This document shows, piece by piece, positions 1 to 11,805 of a stretch of DNA of 64,000 nucleotides. Both the position numbers and the translations under genes were made by a program. The notes under the pieces are model-generated. The model was not told where the DNA came from and did not search any database. It saw nothing but the letters and a program-made list of their open reading frames with translations. The stretch's first letter is position 1. Every line of letters begins with the position of its first letter. The stretch is from Bos javanicus (lineage: Eukaryota; Chordata; Mammalia; Artiodactyla; Bovidae). The stretch covers positions 84,577,572 to 84,641,571 of the forward strand of contig NC_083879.1 of the NCBI RefSeq assembly GCF_032452875.1, written 5' to 3'.

Positions 1-191
1 CTGGGGGTCCGTGGGCAGCATTCGTCTGTAGTTACTGGTGCTCTCTCGTTATCTTAAAAATGTGCCAAGAGAGTAAATCTTATGTAAGTGTTCATATCAC
101 AAGTAAGTAAATGAAACTTTAGAAGTCAAAAGGAAGCTTTTAGAGGTGATAGTTCTGTTTGTGGCATCATAATGGTGATGGTTTCACAGCT

Positions 192-757
192 GTTGTTCAG
201 TCACTAGGTCGTGTCCCACTCTTTGAGACCCCATGGATGGCAGCAGGTCAGGCTTCCCTTGTCCTTCATCAGCTCCCAGAGTTTGCTCAAACTCATGTCC
301 ATTGAATCGGTGATGCCATCCAACCATCTTCATCCTCTGCTACCCTCTTCTCCTCCTGCCCTCAGTCTTTCCCAGTATCAGGGTCTTTTCTAATGAGTCA
401 GATCTTTGCAACAGGTGGTCAAAGTGTTGGAGCTTCAGCTTCATCAGTACTTCCAGTGAGTATTCAGAGTTGATTTCCTTCAGAATGGACTGGTTTGATC
501 TCCTTGCAGTCCAAGGGACTCTCAAGAGTCTTCTCCAACACCACAGTTCAAAAGCATCAGTTCTTAGGCACTCAGCCTTCTTTATGATCCAACTCTCACT
601 TCCATACATGACTACTGGAAGAAAACATAGTTTTACTATATGGACCTTAGTTGGCAAAGAAACGTCTTTGCTTTTAAATACAGTGTCTAGGTTTGTTGAA
701 ACTTTTCTTCCAAGGAGCAATCATCTTTTAATTTCATAGCTGCAGTCATTTCACAGA
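192..757 (-). mobile_element. BovB LINE, 3' fragment with reverse transcriptase C-terminal relic
   Basis: RTE-type non-LTR retrotransposon 3' end lying antisense. The minus-strand frame at 340-720 reads the usual BovB C-terminal domain after the reverse transcriptase (FELWCWRRLLRVPWTARRSN, then a basic GRRRRG stretch). The copy is 5'-truncated and has changes from other copies in the window. It is a dead insertion in the intron before the first visible MYO16 exon. Confidence 0.9.
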
Positions 758-3700
758 GGTACAGTTATTTCCAAACTCACCCAGTGAATGTAGTAAATAT
801 GCACACACTTCAGTAAAGCATTTTTTAGATAATTAATATTTTCCAAAGTTAGCAAACATAATTGGGTTCAAATACTGAACCCCAAGTCTTCTTTCAGCTC
901 TCGTCACACAGTTTCTACAGTAGATATTCAGAAAAGAGTTTTATCTCTGTGGGAATCGTGAGAGCTTGCTTCAGTGCAAGGCTGCTCCTTCAGAGATCAG
1001 AATAAGTTCATTCCTCTTCATGATCTGCTAACCAATTGTAATAACAATGATATTCAGAGCACCAGGTTTCTATGGTTGTAAGTAACTCAATTCAGTATAT
1101 GAACTCGACATAAACATATTGAAATCATAAAATAACTGGCATTCGCCACCAATCTCCATAAAATGCTTCAGCCATTTTCAAGAAGTGCCTTCTCTGTTTA
1201 GTAGGGAGAGAAACAACTCTCTACTGTTCAGAGAAACAACAAGTAAAGCAACAAATATCTCCAACAAGTAAACCAACCTGCCTCGGTTTCCTGTTCCTAC
1301 TCAAGCATAAGAGGTCAGACTGACCCCAAGGGGTGTTTGATTAGGGAGTAAATTGATTTAGGGACGAGGTAATTTTACTTAAGCCACAAAGCTTAGAGAG
1401 GACTCTCGTTTCGGCTTAAACAGCAAAAGAACAGCTGTTCTTTTCAGTTTAGGGAGACAAGCTGTTCTAGTACCTGATAAATACAGGCAATGGCTCAGCC
1501 AGTACATTCTGCAGAGCCAGGGATGAGGGGGCAGGATGGAGCCCGGCGGCCTCCCCATCCACCAGCAGGGCTCAGCACCCTCCTGGCCACGTGTGACGAG
1601 ATCGGAAAATGACAGGCTGGGCATCCTTGGCCTCAACCGTTATTTCAGCTCCGTCACAGATCCCAGCTTTGAATGTCCCCACAGTAGATGACCCTGCAGT
1701 GTGGTGTGTGCACGGGTGGGAATTCTCTATATAAAGATAAACTCAGGCCTGACCAAGAGAAGATGCCCTGAGGCACAGACTGTTCAGGAAACAGAACCCT
1801 GTGTGTGTTTCACACCAGGACACTTCCGAGTGTTTCGCTTCCATCCTCTTACTGAAAATCCAGCATATCGTTCTGTTGTACAGTTCAGATGAGATGGTGG
1901 GGCCAGCTTGAAGTCAGAGAACTTGAGAGCATCGTCATGTAAATTCTAGGCAGGTGCTCTGAATTCATTTTTTATCTGCAGATTGGTATACTGGCTTGGT
2001 CCCAGGAGCCGAGGTAGAGTTTCGCATTCTTTTTTTTATTATTATTATTCGGCTCCCATATTGTCCGGGATGAGAACCTCTGGCTTAATTATATGTCTTG
2101 CATGAATGGACACTGCAGGATTGAGGCAGCATCTCCAGGCGGGCTGCGTGGCCACAGGATGAAGGGGGAGATGTGTCCAAGGAAGTGGCTAGAGTGTCAG
2201 TGGACTTGCTTTTTCGGTCGTGGTGCGTGGTACCCGCCGCCTTCGCCCTGCCAGCTGCTCAGAGGCTGCAGCCAGTGGACGCCTTAGTGACCACAGCCAA
2301 GGGACAGAGCACACCAAAGGGGGCAGGGGAAGAGGGCTTCGCCCAGGCTCTCAGCTGGCTCAGTGGGTTGGGCCCAGAACCCCCCCGTCTCCTCCGTGTT
2401 ATCTCCTTTCTCGTGCGTCTGGATCTCCGCCAGCCATGACGCAAAAGCAGGCCCAGAGTTTGAATTTTGAATGCTGTGTTTAAGAATCGTAACAGATCAA
2501 TGCCTAGTAAACATGCATGTGATAACATTAAGATAATCGCCTAATAATGTTATTAAAATAAGAGTCACAAGAGCAGTACCCTCAGCTTAATGAGAGGGGA
2601 AAAGGAGACAGAGAGAAGGAGAAAACAGCCTTGATTTGGAAGGCTTGGCATTGAAGGCAGTAGCATGGAGTCTGGCTCTTGCCATTTCCTGTTGCTGATA
2701 CTCCTCATTTATCCATTCATCTGTACCATGGTTACCTTTATCCTCTCAAGCTGAGTGGAGGCCGAGGAGGGGAGGGAGGGGAGCCCACTGGAAACTTTCA
2801 GGCTGAGGAGGTCCAGCCACCCGGCGCAGCAGAGGCAGAGAAATGAGGGGGGCGGCAGTGGTTCGATCGGCTCAATGCAGAGGGTCGTGGGAGCTGATAG
2901 AAGGGGGGCCAGTGCAGCTGGGAAAGGCTCCACGGGACCCGATAAGCGTCTCAGGCTTTGTTCTGCAGAGAGGGCCTGGGGGGTGCCAAAGGGCAGAGCC
3001 CACCCAACACATGGGCCGCCCCTTGAGTGGGGATAAACCTCAGACCAACCTACAGCCCGGGAAGGGGACTTCTGAACCTTAAATGTCACAGAAGAAGAGA
3101 AAGAGGAACGGGCAACACTGAACACAGATTTTTGTGCGAACTAGAGGGTTTTTTGGACAACTTTCTCTCTTTGCTTTCGCATCCTTTTCTTTAAACGGAA
3201 GAACAAGTGATCCTCTTCAGTTGGAAAGCACTTGTGTGAATCCTCTCTGTGTGTGTCTCATCTCTCCTTCTCATCCTCCCCGCAGCCTCCACGCTGAGAT
3301 AGATTTTATTTCTCTCTCAAGCCCACTTGTGCTCCCTCATCTTCGTACTTCTCACTATTTTCATGATGCGTGTCAGCCCCGTTGCTAGGCAGCTGTTACC
3401 CTCAACCCACCACTCAGCCTCCCGATGCTGGAAATTAGCCCCAAATAGCTAGAAAATCACCCTTCCGCACCTGCACTGTGTTTACCGCGAGAGCAGGAAT
3501 ACGCGGAGCAAAATGGCAATCCAGGCACGCGTGTAGAAGGGCGAAATGCATCCTGCTTTCCCCCAGCCAGACAGCTACGACTGTGCTGGACGCCAGGTAG
3601 AGAAACCACGCAGGGCCCTGTATGAGAAATATCAAGGGAATGAATGGTTAGAGAAGAAACTGCATCCGCATCGTTCTGGAGCTAAAAATTAATGGACACG

Positions 3701-4121
3701 TTAACCTGGAGAAAAGCAGAAATACACAAAAATAAGCATGGGGAGAATGTAGAATCTGTAGATTTCTACCAGCGCTGCCTGTGAGGTCCGGCTGCTCTTC
3801 CTTGGCTCTAAGAAGCAAAACACTCACCTTACCTGATGTCCTCTTCCGTCTTTCCCCGAGGGCAAGCTCCCTCCAACATCTTCCCCTTCCTGTGGATTAT
3901 CCAGGCCTTTCTCTGGGAGAATGAAGTGATCAGGAATCCTCAAACATCCTTTCATTGTTCTCAGTGAAGTAATTAAAATAAGTCCCTATTAAGAGAAATG
4001 TAATCATCAGGTCTTGAAATAAAAAAAAAAAAAAAAAAAACACATCTTTCCAGAGATATCATTTTAGCCAGAAAAAGGCGTGTTTCATCTTTGAGCATAT
4101 GCAGTACTTAGAACACATCTT
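758..4121. other. Intronic sequence without a recognised gene
   Basis: No exon with splice sites and MYO16-like coding was found. It contains a short T-rich/ATT stretch near 2029-2050 and GC-richer sequence at 2200-3060 whose open frames do not resemble any protein I know. A 20 bp poly-A run sits at 4021-4040. Old, unrecognised repeats may be present. Confidence 0.6.
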
Positions 4122-4310
4122 GGGCTTCCCTGGTAAAGGATCCACCTGTAATGCAGACCTGGGTTCGATCCCTGAGTTGGGAAGATCCCCTGGAGAAGGA
4201 AATGGCAACCCACTCCAGTATTCTTGCCTGGAGAATCCCAGGGACAGAGGAGCCTGGCGGGCTGCAGTCCATGGGGTTGCAAAGAGTCGGGCATGACTGA
4301 GCGACTTCAC
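4122..4310 (+). mobile_element. Bov-tA SINE, A-box region deleted
   Basis: tRNA-Glu-derived ruminant SINE in sense orientation. The B-box GGTTCGATCC and the BovA body (CTGGAGAAGGAAATGGCAAC, then the GACTGAGCGACTT end) are clear. The usual GGTGGCTCAGA segment holding the A-box is missing just after the 5' end, so pol III transcription is unlikely. Confidence 0.92.
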
Positions 4311-4319
4311 TCGGTGACC

Positions 4320-4388
4320 AGTGCATTCCTTGGCAGAGTATGCGGCTCGTAACAGGTGCCCAAAGAATATTTGCTGAATAGAATTAAA
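4320..4388 (+). repeat. Probable L2/MIR-type tail remnant
   Basis: The stretch resembles the L2-like tail (a GGTGCCCAAAGAATATTTGCTGAATAG pattern, seen in pieces) that normally reads as a reference to a yearly-decayed LINE2 3' end. It directly follows the SINE. The match is by eye and short. Confidence 0.45.
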
Positions 4389-4989
4389 TTTTAAGGGCTT
4401 TTGAGATTGAAACTTCCATGAAAGAATTTTCTTTGAGAAAGAAGAGAGGAACATTCAACAAACGATTTCAGGAGATTGCATCTAAGTGTTTTTTTTAAGC
4501 ATTAGCTTAATATATATCCTTTGTATTTTTCTAAGGCAGTGATTCTACAATTTTATGAGAGTCAGCTAAGAGTCTTTACAATGTTTAACCAGATTCCTGC
4601 AGTTACTGAATGAGCTCTTTTTTTGTTTCTAGGACCATGAGGGATAGAATCTCAATATTGTTCTTGAAACTAGGAGGAACAACCCATTTTGAAAAGAGGA
4701 ATATTTATTTCATCACGTTTCCTAGATTCTACTTTGCATTTCTTAATTGTTAGCTTCTTCTCTGTTACTGCAACTTCACCCTAGCCCTCTTAGATAGAGA
4801 CCCCAGAAGGAAAGGGCCAGTGATGTGGTTTTTTCGCCCACACTTTCGTCAGTGGTGGTCACATCTGTTACTATTCCATCATCGTCTTCTGTGAGTACAC
4901 CAAGGAGAGTTTTCATGAATCCTTGATGTAGAAAGAGCACTTAATGATGAGTATGGGCGCCGTAAAATTTTTCAGTAACTGTGATAGGC

Positions 4990-5105
4990 CGTGAGTTTGA
5001 GTAAGCTCCGGGAGTTGGTGATGGACAGGGAAGCCTGGCGTGCTGCAGTCCATGGGGTCGCAGAGTCGGATACGACTTAGTGACTGAACTGACTGACTGA
5101 ACTGT
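4990..5105 (+). mobile_element. BovB 3' terminal fragment
   Basis: About 115 bp of the BovB 3' end in sense orientation, beginning in the GAGTTGGTGATGGACAGGGA region and ending in the ACTGACTGACTGAACTG tail. Severely 5'-truncated. Confidence 0.85.
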
Positions 5106-5459
5106 GCTAGAACTTGCTGGGAATTTAGCTTGTAGACCAGGAGGAAGGGGAAGTTGAAAGTCATCAGAGACACATTTCACAAGAGACATGAGACAGATGG
5201 AGTGTCTAACACAGTTTTAGCTTTCAACCCCAAGAGAACCCAGAGTATTATGCATCATAAAGGAAACAGACCCAGTTTCCCGCATGGCCAGTACTGTCCT
5301 GCCAGTCAGGCAGAAGGTCCCGACAGAAAAGAAGCTGACCCCAGCTGAGGAATGGACAACCAGGGGGGCGCCAAGTCTGGCCCGGGGGAGTTGGTGACAT
5401 CTGGTCCACACCTCCTTTGGGTGTTTCGCCTCCACTCCCCTTCTGGGTCTCCTGAGTTG

Positions 5460-6195
5460 CACGACTGTTTCCTTCTGTTTATGGAGAGTTCCTCCAGGAA
5501 AATAAGTTATCTTCCCAGACTTCTCCATCTCAGTCAATGCCAACTTCATCCTCAGTCTCCTCGGTCAAGATACTTGGGGTCATCCTCTCTTTCCTTCCCG
5601 TCCACATCAGTGCGTGGCAGAGCCTATTGGATCTGCCTCAAATATGGACCGAGTTATCAGTTCCCATCGTCTGGAAGAGCCACGTCCTGGGAGGCTCTCC
5701 CCAGCCCCCTGCTCATTCCCTCTGCCTGCTCTCTGCCTCGCAGCTTTTATGATTCTTCAGGTGTCCACTGATGTGGCTCATCTGCCCAAAGCCTTGCTCC
5801 CTAGGACTCTCCGAGTCCCAGATGAAGCCCTTCACGTCACCCGTGGGGGTCCTCGTCCCCCCGTGTGGTTACCTCTGGGTCCATCTCCTCCGTATACCCT
5901 CCCACGTGCTCCAGCCGCCCCGCCCCCTTGGTTCTCTGAGCATGCGCACACGACCTGCCCCAGGCTGCCGGACCCCACACGTCCAGTGTGGATCCTGTTT
6001 ACCTGAAAGGGCCTTGCCCCTTCCCGATGGGCAGGAATCTGCTCACCCTGAAACCTCCCCTGCTTCATTTTTCTCCGTCTCTCTTGGATCTGACCTCCTT
6101 CCTCATTTACATTTCTATTCTCTGTCTCCATCATGGAACAGAAGGGCTTTTGTCCGTTTTGCTTCCTGCTGTGTTCCTGGAATCTATTGTGTGCT
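5460..6195 (+). repeat. Degenerate L2 LINE 3' region, first part
   Basis: Old mammalian LINE2-like sequence in sense orientation. It has the pyrimidine-rich stretch with CTTGGGGTCATCCTCTCTTT and the later TCTCTGTCTCCATCATGG and TTTTGTCCGTTTTGCTTCC blocks typical of the L2 3' end. It is interrupted by a Bov-tA SINE and resumes at 6389. The long open frames read through it are not genes. Confidence 0.65.
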
Positions 6196-6388
6196 CTCAG
6201 ACGATAAAGTCCACCTGCAATGCAGGAGACCCGGGTTCGATCCCTGGGTCGAGAAGATTCCCTGGAGAAGGAAATGGCAACCCACTCCTCCCGTATTCTT
6301 GCCTGGAGAATTCTCTGGACAGAGGAGCCTGGCGGGCTACAGCCCATGGGGTTGCAAAAAGTCACACATGACTGAGTGACTGACACAC
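6196..6388 (+). mobile_element. Bov-tA SINE inserted in L2
   Basis: Sense Bov-tA with B-box GGTTCGATCC and a full BovA body. The 5' end is short. It splits the L2 element. The flanking L2 sequence appears twice, about 40 bp on each side with several differences (see findings). Confidence 0.9.
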
Positions 6389-6480
6389 TTGTTTTGTTTC
6401 CCGCTGCGTTCCCGGGATCTGTTTTGTGCTGAGTCAGTTTTGGTTGGTTGATTAAATGATCCTGAATGAATGAAACAGAG
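6389..6480 (+). repeat. L2 LINE tail, second part
   Basis: Continues the L2 3' end after the SINE and ends in the GAATGAATGAA-type tail characteristic of L2. Confidence 0.6.
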
Positions 6481-7790
6481 GACGCGATTCTGGACATGGA
6501 ACCAGATACCAGTCACGTCTCTCATCCCAGATGGGGCTGAGACAGGAGGGGGTCAGCTGGAAGAGTGAACATTGACTTCTTATGGTTGGCTGGTCTCTCT
6601 GGGGCCCAGAGCAGGTGTCAGCCTGGGTGGATGGAGGTGACCACCTCCTGGACCAGAGGCCAGGGATGTGTGGGAACAAGGGAGGAGAAGCCCCTTCTCC
6701 AGACCCCCACCCCCTGTGCTCAGGACCATGTGCGGCTCTGCGGTGGTCATCACTATTCCGTCTGGGATGGAAGTCTCCCAGAGGCCAAGCTTCAGTGCAG
6801 GGGTGGACCCGTGACTGCATCTAGAGGTGACACTCAGATTCCAGAGACAAGATGTTTTTAATTACATTAAAATAGAGTACCTCACCCTGTCTAAGATGAC
6901 GCTTTTGTCTTTTCGGTTGAAATGTCAGAATTATACCACTTTAAGTGTCAAAAGAACGATATAAAACGAGAAGAGAAAGGCACCGCGTGTTAAGACTTTT
7001 GTTCTGACTTGTTAATACTGTATTCAGATACTTGAATTATGTCAATTCCATTCTCCGTGATAATTAGCAGAGTTCCAGAATGAGACAATTATAAAAGAAT
7101 AAAGAGATAATGTGAGTGATTTCATTTCATTGTGTAACCGGCTAAGTGGTGGAAATGCGCTGATTTTCCTGAGTGTTTGAATGAGTCTGTATTTCATTAG
7201 GAGCTTAGTTTACTGCCAGAGGAAGGCCCAGTCACCCAGAGGTCAGAGAAGCAAGGAGTCCTGTCTCTGAGAGTGCCATCCGCTGGGGCCCCCGGGGGTT
7301 TGGCCGTTTGAGACGTTTGTGCCCAGTTTCGTCGTCCCTTTTACTCTGGAACCGCCTGGGGCCGGGGAGGCTTCCTCCATGCCTCGAACGACCGACGCTG
7401 GTGGAGACACCGGCTCCGGAGTCAGGCCGCCCCAGTGCAGCCCGGCTCAGCCCCTTTCACGTCTGTGTGAGGTCTCTCGGGGGGGCTTTGAACCACAGAA
7501 ACGAACTCTCTCACAGTCCCGGAGACGCCAGCGGGGCCCCAGCCCTCTGAGGCCCTTCCTTGCCTCCTTAGCTTTGGGGGTGGCCCCCAGTCCTTTGAGC
7601 TGCATCACCCCACTCCCGCCTCCCTCGCCAAGTGGTGTCCTCCCTGTGGCTCTGTCTTCACACAGCATTTCTGCCTCTTGTCAGGACACCAGTCCTGTGG
7701 GATTCGGGCCCTGCCTGCTGACGTCATTCTAACTGCATTGCTTCATTCAAGCCTTTATTTCCAAATCAGGTCACATCTGTGTATCCCCTG
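6481..7790. other. Intronic sequence, AT-rich block possibly conserved
   Basis: No gene seen. Positions 6840-7200 are AT-rich, free of recognised transposons and contain several TAAT/ATTA words (homeodomain-like), so they could be a conserved noncoding element; this is inference only. From 7260 the sequence becomes GC-rich with no recognisable protein. Confidence 0.5.
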
Positions 7791-7990
7791 TGCTGTGCTT
7801 GGTCGTCAGTGGTCTCTGACTCTTTGCAACCAGCCCGCCAGGCTCCTCTGTCCATGGGATTCCCCAGGCCAGAATGCTGGAGTGGGTTGCCATTTCCTTC
7901 TCCAGGGGATCTTCCTGACCCAGGAACTGGACCCGTGTCTCCTGTGTCTCCTGCATTGCAGGTAGACTCTTTACCCACTGAGCCGTCTAT
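7791..7990 (-). mobile_element. Bov-tA SINE
   Basis: Antisense Bov-tA: begins TGCTTGGTCGTCAGTGGTC, passes through the CTCCTCTGTCCATGGGATTC block and ends at the tRNA-like part with GCATTGCAGGTAGACTC. The far 5' (tRNA) end is eroded. Confidence 0.9.
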
Positions 7991-9423
7991 CCCGGGCAGC
8001 GGAGGGTCGGTGGGGGGGACACAATTCAACATCATCCATGTCAACTTGGGCAAGGGATTTCATTTCCGTGACCATCAGCTTCTCACTGTCGAAAGAGGGT
8101 AGTCATCCAGATGTGCTGCACCTTCAAGGAGCGTGGGAAGCAGCAGGTGAAAATTCCTGGCACTTGTTCGGCGCCCGAGAAACGTTCTTCCCTGTCCTCC
8201 ACTCCTCCAGCCCAGCTTCTTGGCCTCCCATCCTTGATCGGGTTGCTCACAAAGCTCCTGTGGCTTTTTCCATACCACCTCATGGGAAAACCTCAAAGAA
8301 CTTTCTGGCCAACCCACGAGTTACTTTCTCCACACATAGATAATTCTGTAGACACCATGCAATGTACAGAGACAACCCAGTGCCCTGGGGAAGATCACAC
8401 ACTTCAGGGACAGATAAAAAGTAAATTCACCTTTACAGCACAACACAGAATTTGTGTCACATCCTGAGAAGCACGCAGGTGCAGTACCGAGAGGGGGAGA
8501 ATTCCTGCTCCGTGTCTTGCCAAGGACCTCACAGCAAATCGCTGCGAAGCTGAAACCTGAGTCTGGGTTTAGTTCCCCAGTCCAGTTTCTTTCCTATTCA
8601 GAAACATTATACAATTATGTTAGGTATCACCTTTGAACCCCTCGAACGTGGTAACGCATCATCCCTTTTTGCCCACTGATGCCCTCAGGTCATATGCCAG
8701 CATCTCTGGGGAATGCCCATCACCTTCAGGTGGTCCCTCCACTGCCCCCTGCAGCTTCCTCCTGCTTCCCAAGCCCCCACACACAACCTCTGTTATCCCT
8801 GCTTCCTCTGCTCTGTGCCAGCCTGGAAAGACTCTCTTCTGCAGCAACCACAATAAGACCAGCTTAAAAAATAAATACAGCAGATACCAAGTCTAATGCC
8901 TACTGGGTAGGAAAGCATATTCTTGCCTCTTATCAAAAAAAATAATAATAATCACTGAATATCATCCACAGATCATCTTAGACCATTCGGTGTGATCAAA
9001 ACAATGAGCGAGAGCTTTCAGAGCCTCGCCTCTGGCGCTCCAAATGCATGTTCAGTCTCTGCTGCTATTTTTACTCCCTTCTGTACCCTGAGTTAATACA
9101 TGAGGAAAATGTAGGGTTGAGAGGGAAGGGATGTTGCTGATGTTGCCATATTTATTTTGCCTGACTCATGGCTAGCAGGACGATGACGATGCTCAATCCA
9201 GGGCAGATAAAATGGTGAGTTGTGGGGGACGGCGCTAAAAGGATTTTAGAGAGGAAACAAAAGTCTGCTGTTGAAAAGGTCACACTGGTGTATCTTCTCA
9301 GGGTTTATGCTGTGCCCCAGATCCATAGTTCCTGCTGCACTGCCCCCAACCCCCGACCCCGCACAATGGACACCTCATTTCTCTTCTGTACTTGCAGAAA
9401 TGAAGAAGTGGTGTGGCTGCCAG
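7991..9423. other. Intronic sequence without a recognised gene
   Basis: Unique-looking sequence; a short A/AAT repeat sits at about 8934-8951. The open frames in 8038-8870 have no recognisable domains and no sign of splice-flanked coding. Confidence 0.5.
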
Positions 9424-9632
9424 TGGGGCTTCCCAGGTGGCTCTAGGGGTAAAGAATCCACCTGCCAATGCAGGAGAGACATGGGTTCAACCCCTGGGGC
9501 AGGAAGATCCCCTGGAGGAGGGCATGGCCATCCACTCCAGTATCCTTGCCTGGAGAATCCACAGAGGAGCCTGGTGGGCTACAGTCCACGGGGTAGCGAA
9601 GCATCAGACACGACTGGGTGACCGAGCATGCC
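9424..9632 (+). mobile_element. Bov-tA SINE
   Basis: Near full-length sense copy starting GGGGCTTCCCAGGTGGCTC and ending in the ACGACTGGGTGACCGAGCA tail. The B-box is altered (GGTTCAACCC instead of GGTTCGATCC). Confidence 0.93.
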
Positions 9633-10648
9633 CATGTGACTGCCAGCGGGACATGTCCAGCCCTGTCAGTGCTCGGGTGGGGAGGGTGGGCAGCCAAGGG
9701 TGCAGGGAATTCACTGCTTCCCTCGGGAAGCAGAGCACATTTTAGAAGATGCCAGATTTGCTGCAACAAACTTTAGATGGAAAGCTAAGATGTTCCACAG
9801 AAACTGACAGAATTGCAGTGACTTACCGATCGGCAGTAAGTTCCCAGGGTGGCCCAGTGTGAGGATAAGAAACACCCAGATGCAGCCCCTGTGCTTCTCT
9901 CCTTCCTCCTGTGCTCACCCTCCCTGCCCCTCCCCTCCCCTTTCTCCTCATGCTGTGTTGCTCACATGTCGGGTTAAATGCCTTTGCACCTTTTTTTTTT
10001 TTTTAATGGGTCATATAATCTTTAAAGACATTTTTTTTTAAGAAACCCAGAGGAAAACTTTATATAGCCATGAATTTCAACCAGAGAGTGAAATTTAATT
10101 ATTTGGAAGAATTTTCCAAAAATAAACGGTCTCTCTAGAAGATTTAAAGCACTCAATCTCTACTCTATGGGGAGGGCACTTCTCTACCTCTCATTTAAAT
10201 AAGACTTCTGGGCGCTTTGGTCTGCCTTTATTATAGATTCTAACTTCATCTAGATTCAGTCTCAAACATTGATAAAGAATGCTGGAATATCTTAAAGGGT
10301 GTATTTTAAGAGTATTCTAAAAATCTAAATGAGAACTAATAAATTCGTATTCTTTCTCTTCGAACGCGCTTTTGATAAATGGTTTGCATCTCTCCTGGTA
10401 ATATTAAAGGTACATTAGAGGACTGAGAAGTATATTTGGTTCCTTTTAAAATCACATCCATGTAAAGGACAAGGGCCGTTCCAAGTGATCCAGGGTGATA
10501 TTCACGACACACAGAGGTGTGAGGGCACAGAGGACAAAGTAGGAAAGGGGAAGGATTTAAAAACTGGATAGCAAAGGCAATGCTGCTGAAAAAAGTCGTT
10601 TGCTTGACCAGTTCACTCATGGTTTCCTGTCCCTGCTGCTTTTTGCAG
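9633..10648. other. End of upstream MYO16 intron
   Basis: AT-rich from 9990 (poly-T at about 9990-10004). No repeat recognised. The last bases, TGCTGCTTTTTGCAG, form the polypyrimidine tract and acceptor of the first visible exon. Confidence 0.6.
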
Positions 10649-10751
10649 GTACAGGCCCTTGGCCGAGACCCTCCCTGGCAACGAGAGGACACTGCCCGCC
10701 GAGGAGAGGTGCCGGCTGGCCCTGAAGCACTGCCCGTTACCAGGGTGGCAG
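10649..10751 (+). CDS. MYO16: MYO16 exon: end of motor domain (converter region)
   Basis: This 103 bp exon has a strong acceptor (TTTTTGCAG) and donor (CAG|GTGGGT). The first base completes a split codon (incoming phase 2), then 34 codons read from YRPLAETLPG to PLPGWQ, ending on a codon boundary (outgoing phase 0). In myosins this RY-R-L segment follows the strand leading into the converter, and the CRLAL..GWQ part precedes the conserved G-x-x-K-V-F segment, which is found in the next exon. Myosin XVI is an unconventional, brain-enriched myosin with N-terminal ankyrin repeats; those and the ATP-binding exons lie upstream of the window. Identification rests on joining this peptide in phase with the four later exons. 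I see no frame damage. Confidence 0.93.
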
Positions 10752-10830
10752 GTGGGTGACCCCCAAGCTCCTACCAGAGCAGGTCAGGGTTGCCAGTAGG
10801 TGAGCTGAGTCATTGCAGGAGCTGCCCAAG

Positions 10831-10951
10831 TGTGTGTGTGTGTGTGTGCTCAGCCACTTCAGTTATGTCTGACCCTGTGGACTGTAGCCCATCAGGCTCC
10901 TCTGTCCATGGGATGCTCCGGGCAAGAATATTAGAATGGGTTGCCGCTGCC
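10831..10951 (-). mobile_element. Bov-tA SINE, truncated, with (TG)n
   Basis: Antisense Bov-tA 3' half, only 80 bp past the exon donor. It starts with a (TG)9 run at 10831-10848, then CTCAGCCACTTCAGTTATG and the CCATGGGATGCTCC block. The tRNA-derived half is missing. Confidence 0.85.
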
Positions 10952-10955
10952 TGAG

Positions 10956-11525
10956 ACTCACCAGCAAAACCAAAGTGCTGGGATGTGTTTGGCAAAGAGA
11001 GATGGCAAGCGTAGTCCCTGAACACACAGCAGCCCTGATTCACCAATTTCATCAGCAAACACAGGACGAAGGAAGCCCGGAGCCAATGTTCATGACTCGG
11101 GGAAGAGTTCAGGATGGAGTCTGCCTGCATCTCAGACCCCAACATAGGCAGCAGAGCCTTCTGGAGTGTCTAAAAGGGGAGAAGTCAGAGGAACCAAAAC
11201 AGGGGTGGTTGACAGAGCCCAGGGTTCCCTGGGGTGGTAGCCATGCTTCCAGAGGAGGAAGGAGCAGGAGATGAAGAGCAGGGAAGTGCTCTTCAGAAAC
11301 CCAGTGGCGCAGCCTGGATTTTGTTTAATCCCTGAAGCAACTCAGAAGACTGCCGTGAGTAGTGCCAGGAAGAGGAACGTGAGATGTAAAAGAACTGAGA
11401 AACAAAACTGAGCAATAATGGGAATCGGGGTCCTTGACACCAGGAACTCCTGCAAGTTTCTAGCTATAAAACATCGGAACCTGCACAGGAGGCAGAGAGT
11501 TTGGTAGCCAGTAGTTTCAGCAAAC
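10956..11525. other. Intronic sequence
   Basis: No gene or recognised repeat. The overlapping open frames at 10936-11274 have no known domain. The bases just before 11526 (AGTTTCAGCAAAC) are the left target-site copy of the following SINE. Confidence 0.5.
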
Positions 11526-11805
11526 GGAGAAGGCAATGGCACCCCACTCCAGTACTCTTGCCTGGAAAATCCCACAGGCGGAGGAGCCTGGTAGGCTGCA
11601 GTCCATGGGGTCGCTAAAAGTCAGACATGACTGAGCAACTTGACTTTCACGTTTCCCTTTCATGCATTAGAGAAGGAAATGGCAACCCACTCCAGTATTC
11701 TTGCTTGGAGAATCCCAGGGACAGAGGAGCCTGGTGGGCTGCCGTCTATGGGGTCACACAGAGTCGGACACAACTGAAGCGACTTAGCAGCAGCAGCAGC
11801 AGCAG
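11526..11805 (+). mobile_element. Bov-A2 dimeric SINE with (AGC)n tail
   Basis: Two BovA monomers in tandem, joined by the TTTCCCTTTCATGCATTAG linker, ending in GACTTAGCAGCAGCAGCAGC. Flanking AGTTTCAGCAAAC and AGTTTCGGCAAAAC form a near-perfect target-site duplication, so the copy is intact and fairly young. The AGC tail is a natural microsatellite. Confidence 0.94.

Noticed and set aside
5940..5950. Second NRF1-like GCATGCGCA site
   Set aside because: It lies in L2-derived sequence without accompanying CpG-promoter motifs, so chance is likely.
5832..6497. 221-codon minus-strand frame and several plus-strand frames at 5352-6379
   Set aside because: They run through L2 and Bov-tA sequence and have no domain or exon borders.
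1..10648. Search for the preceding MYO16 motor exon
   Set aside because: No splice-flanked segment encoding the myosin converter sequence expected before YRPLA was found; the exon is probably upstream of the window.
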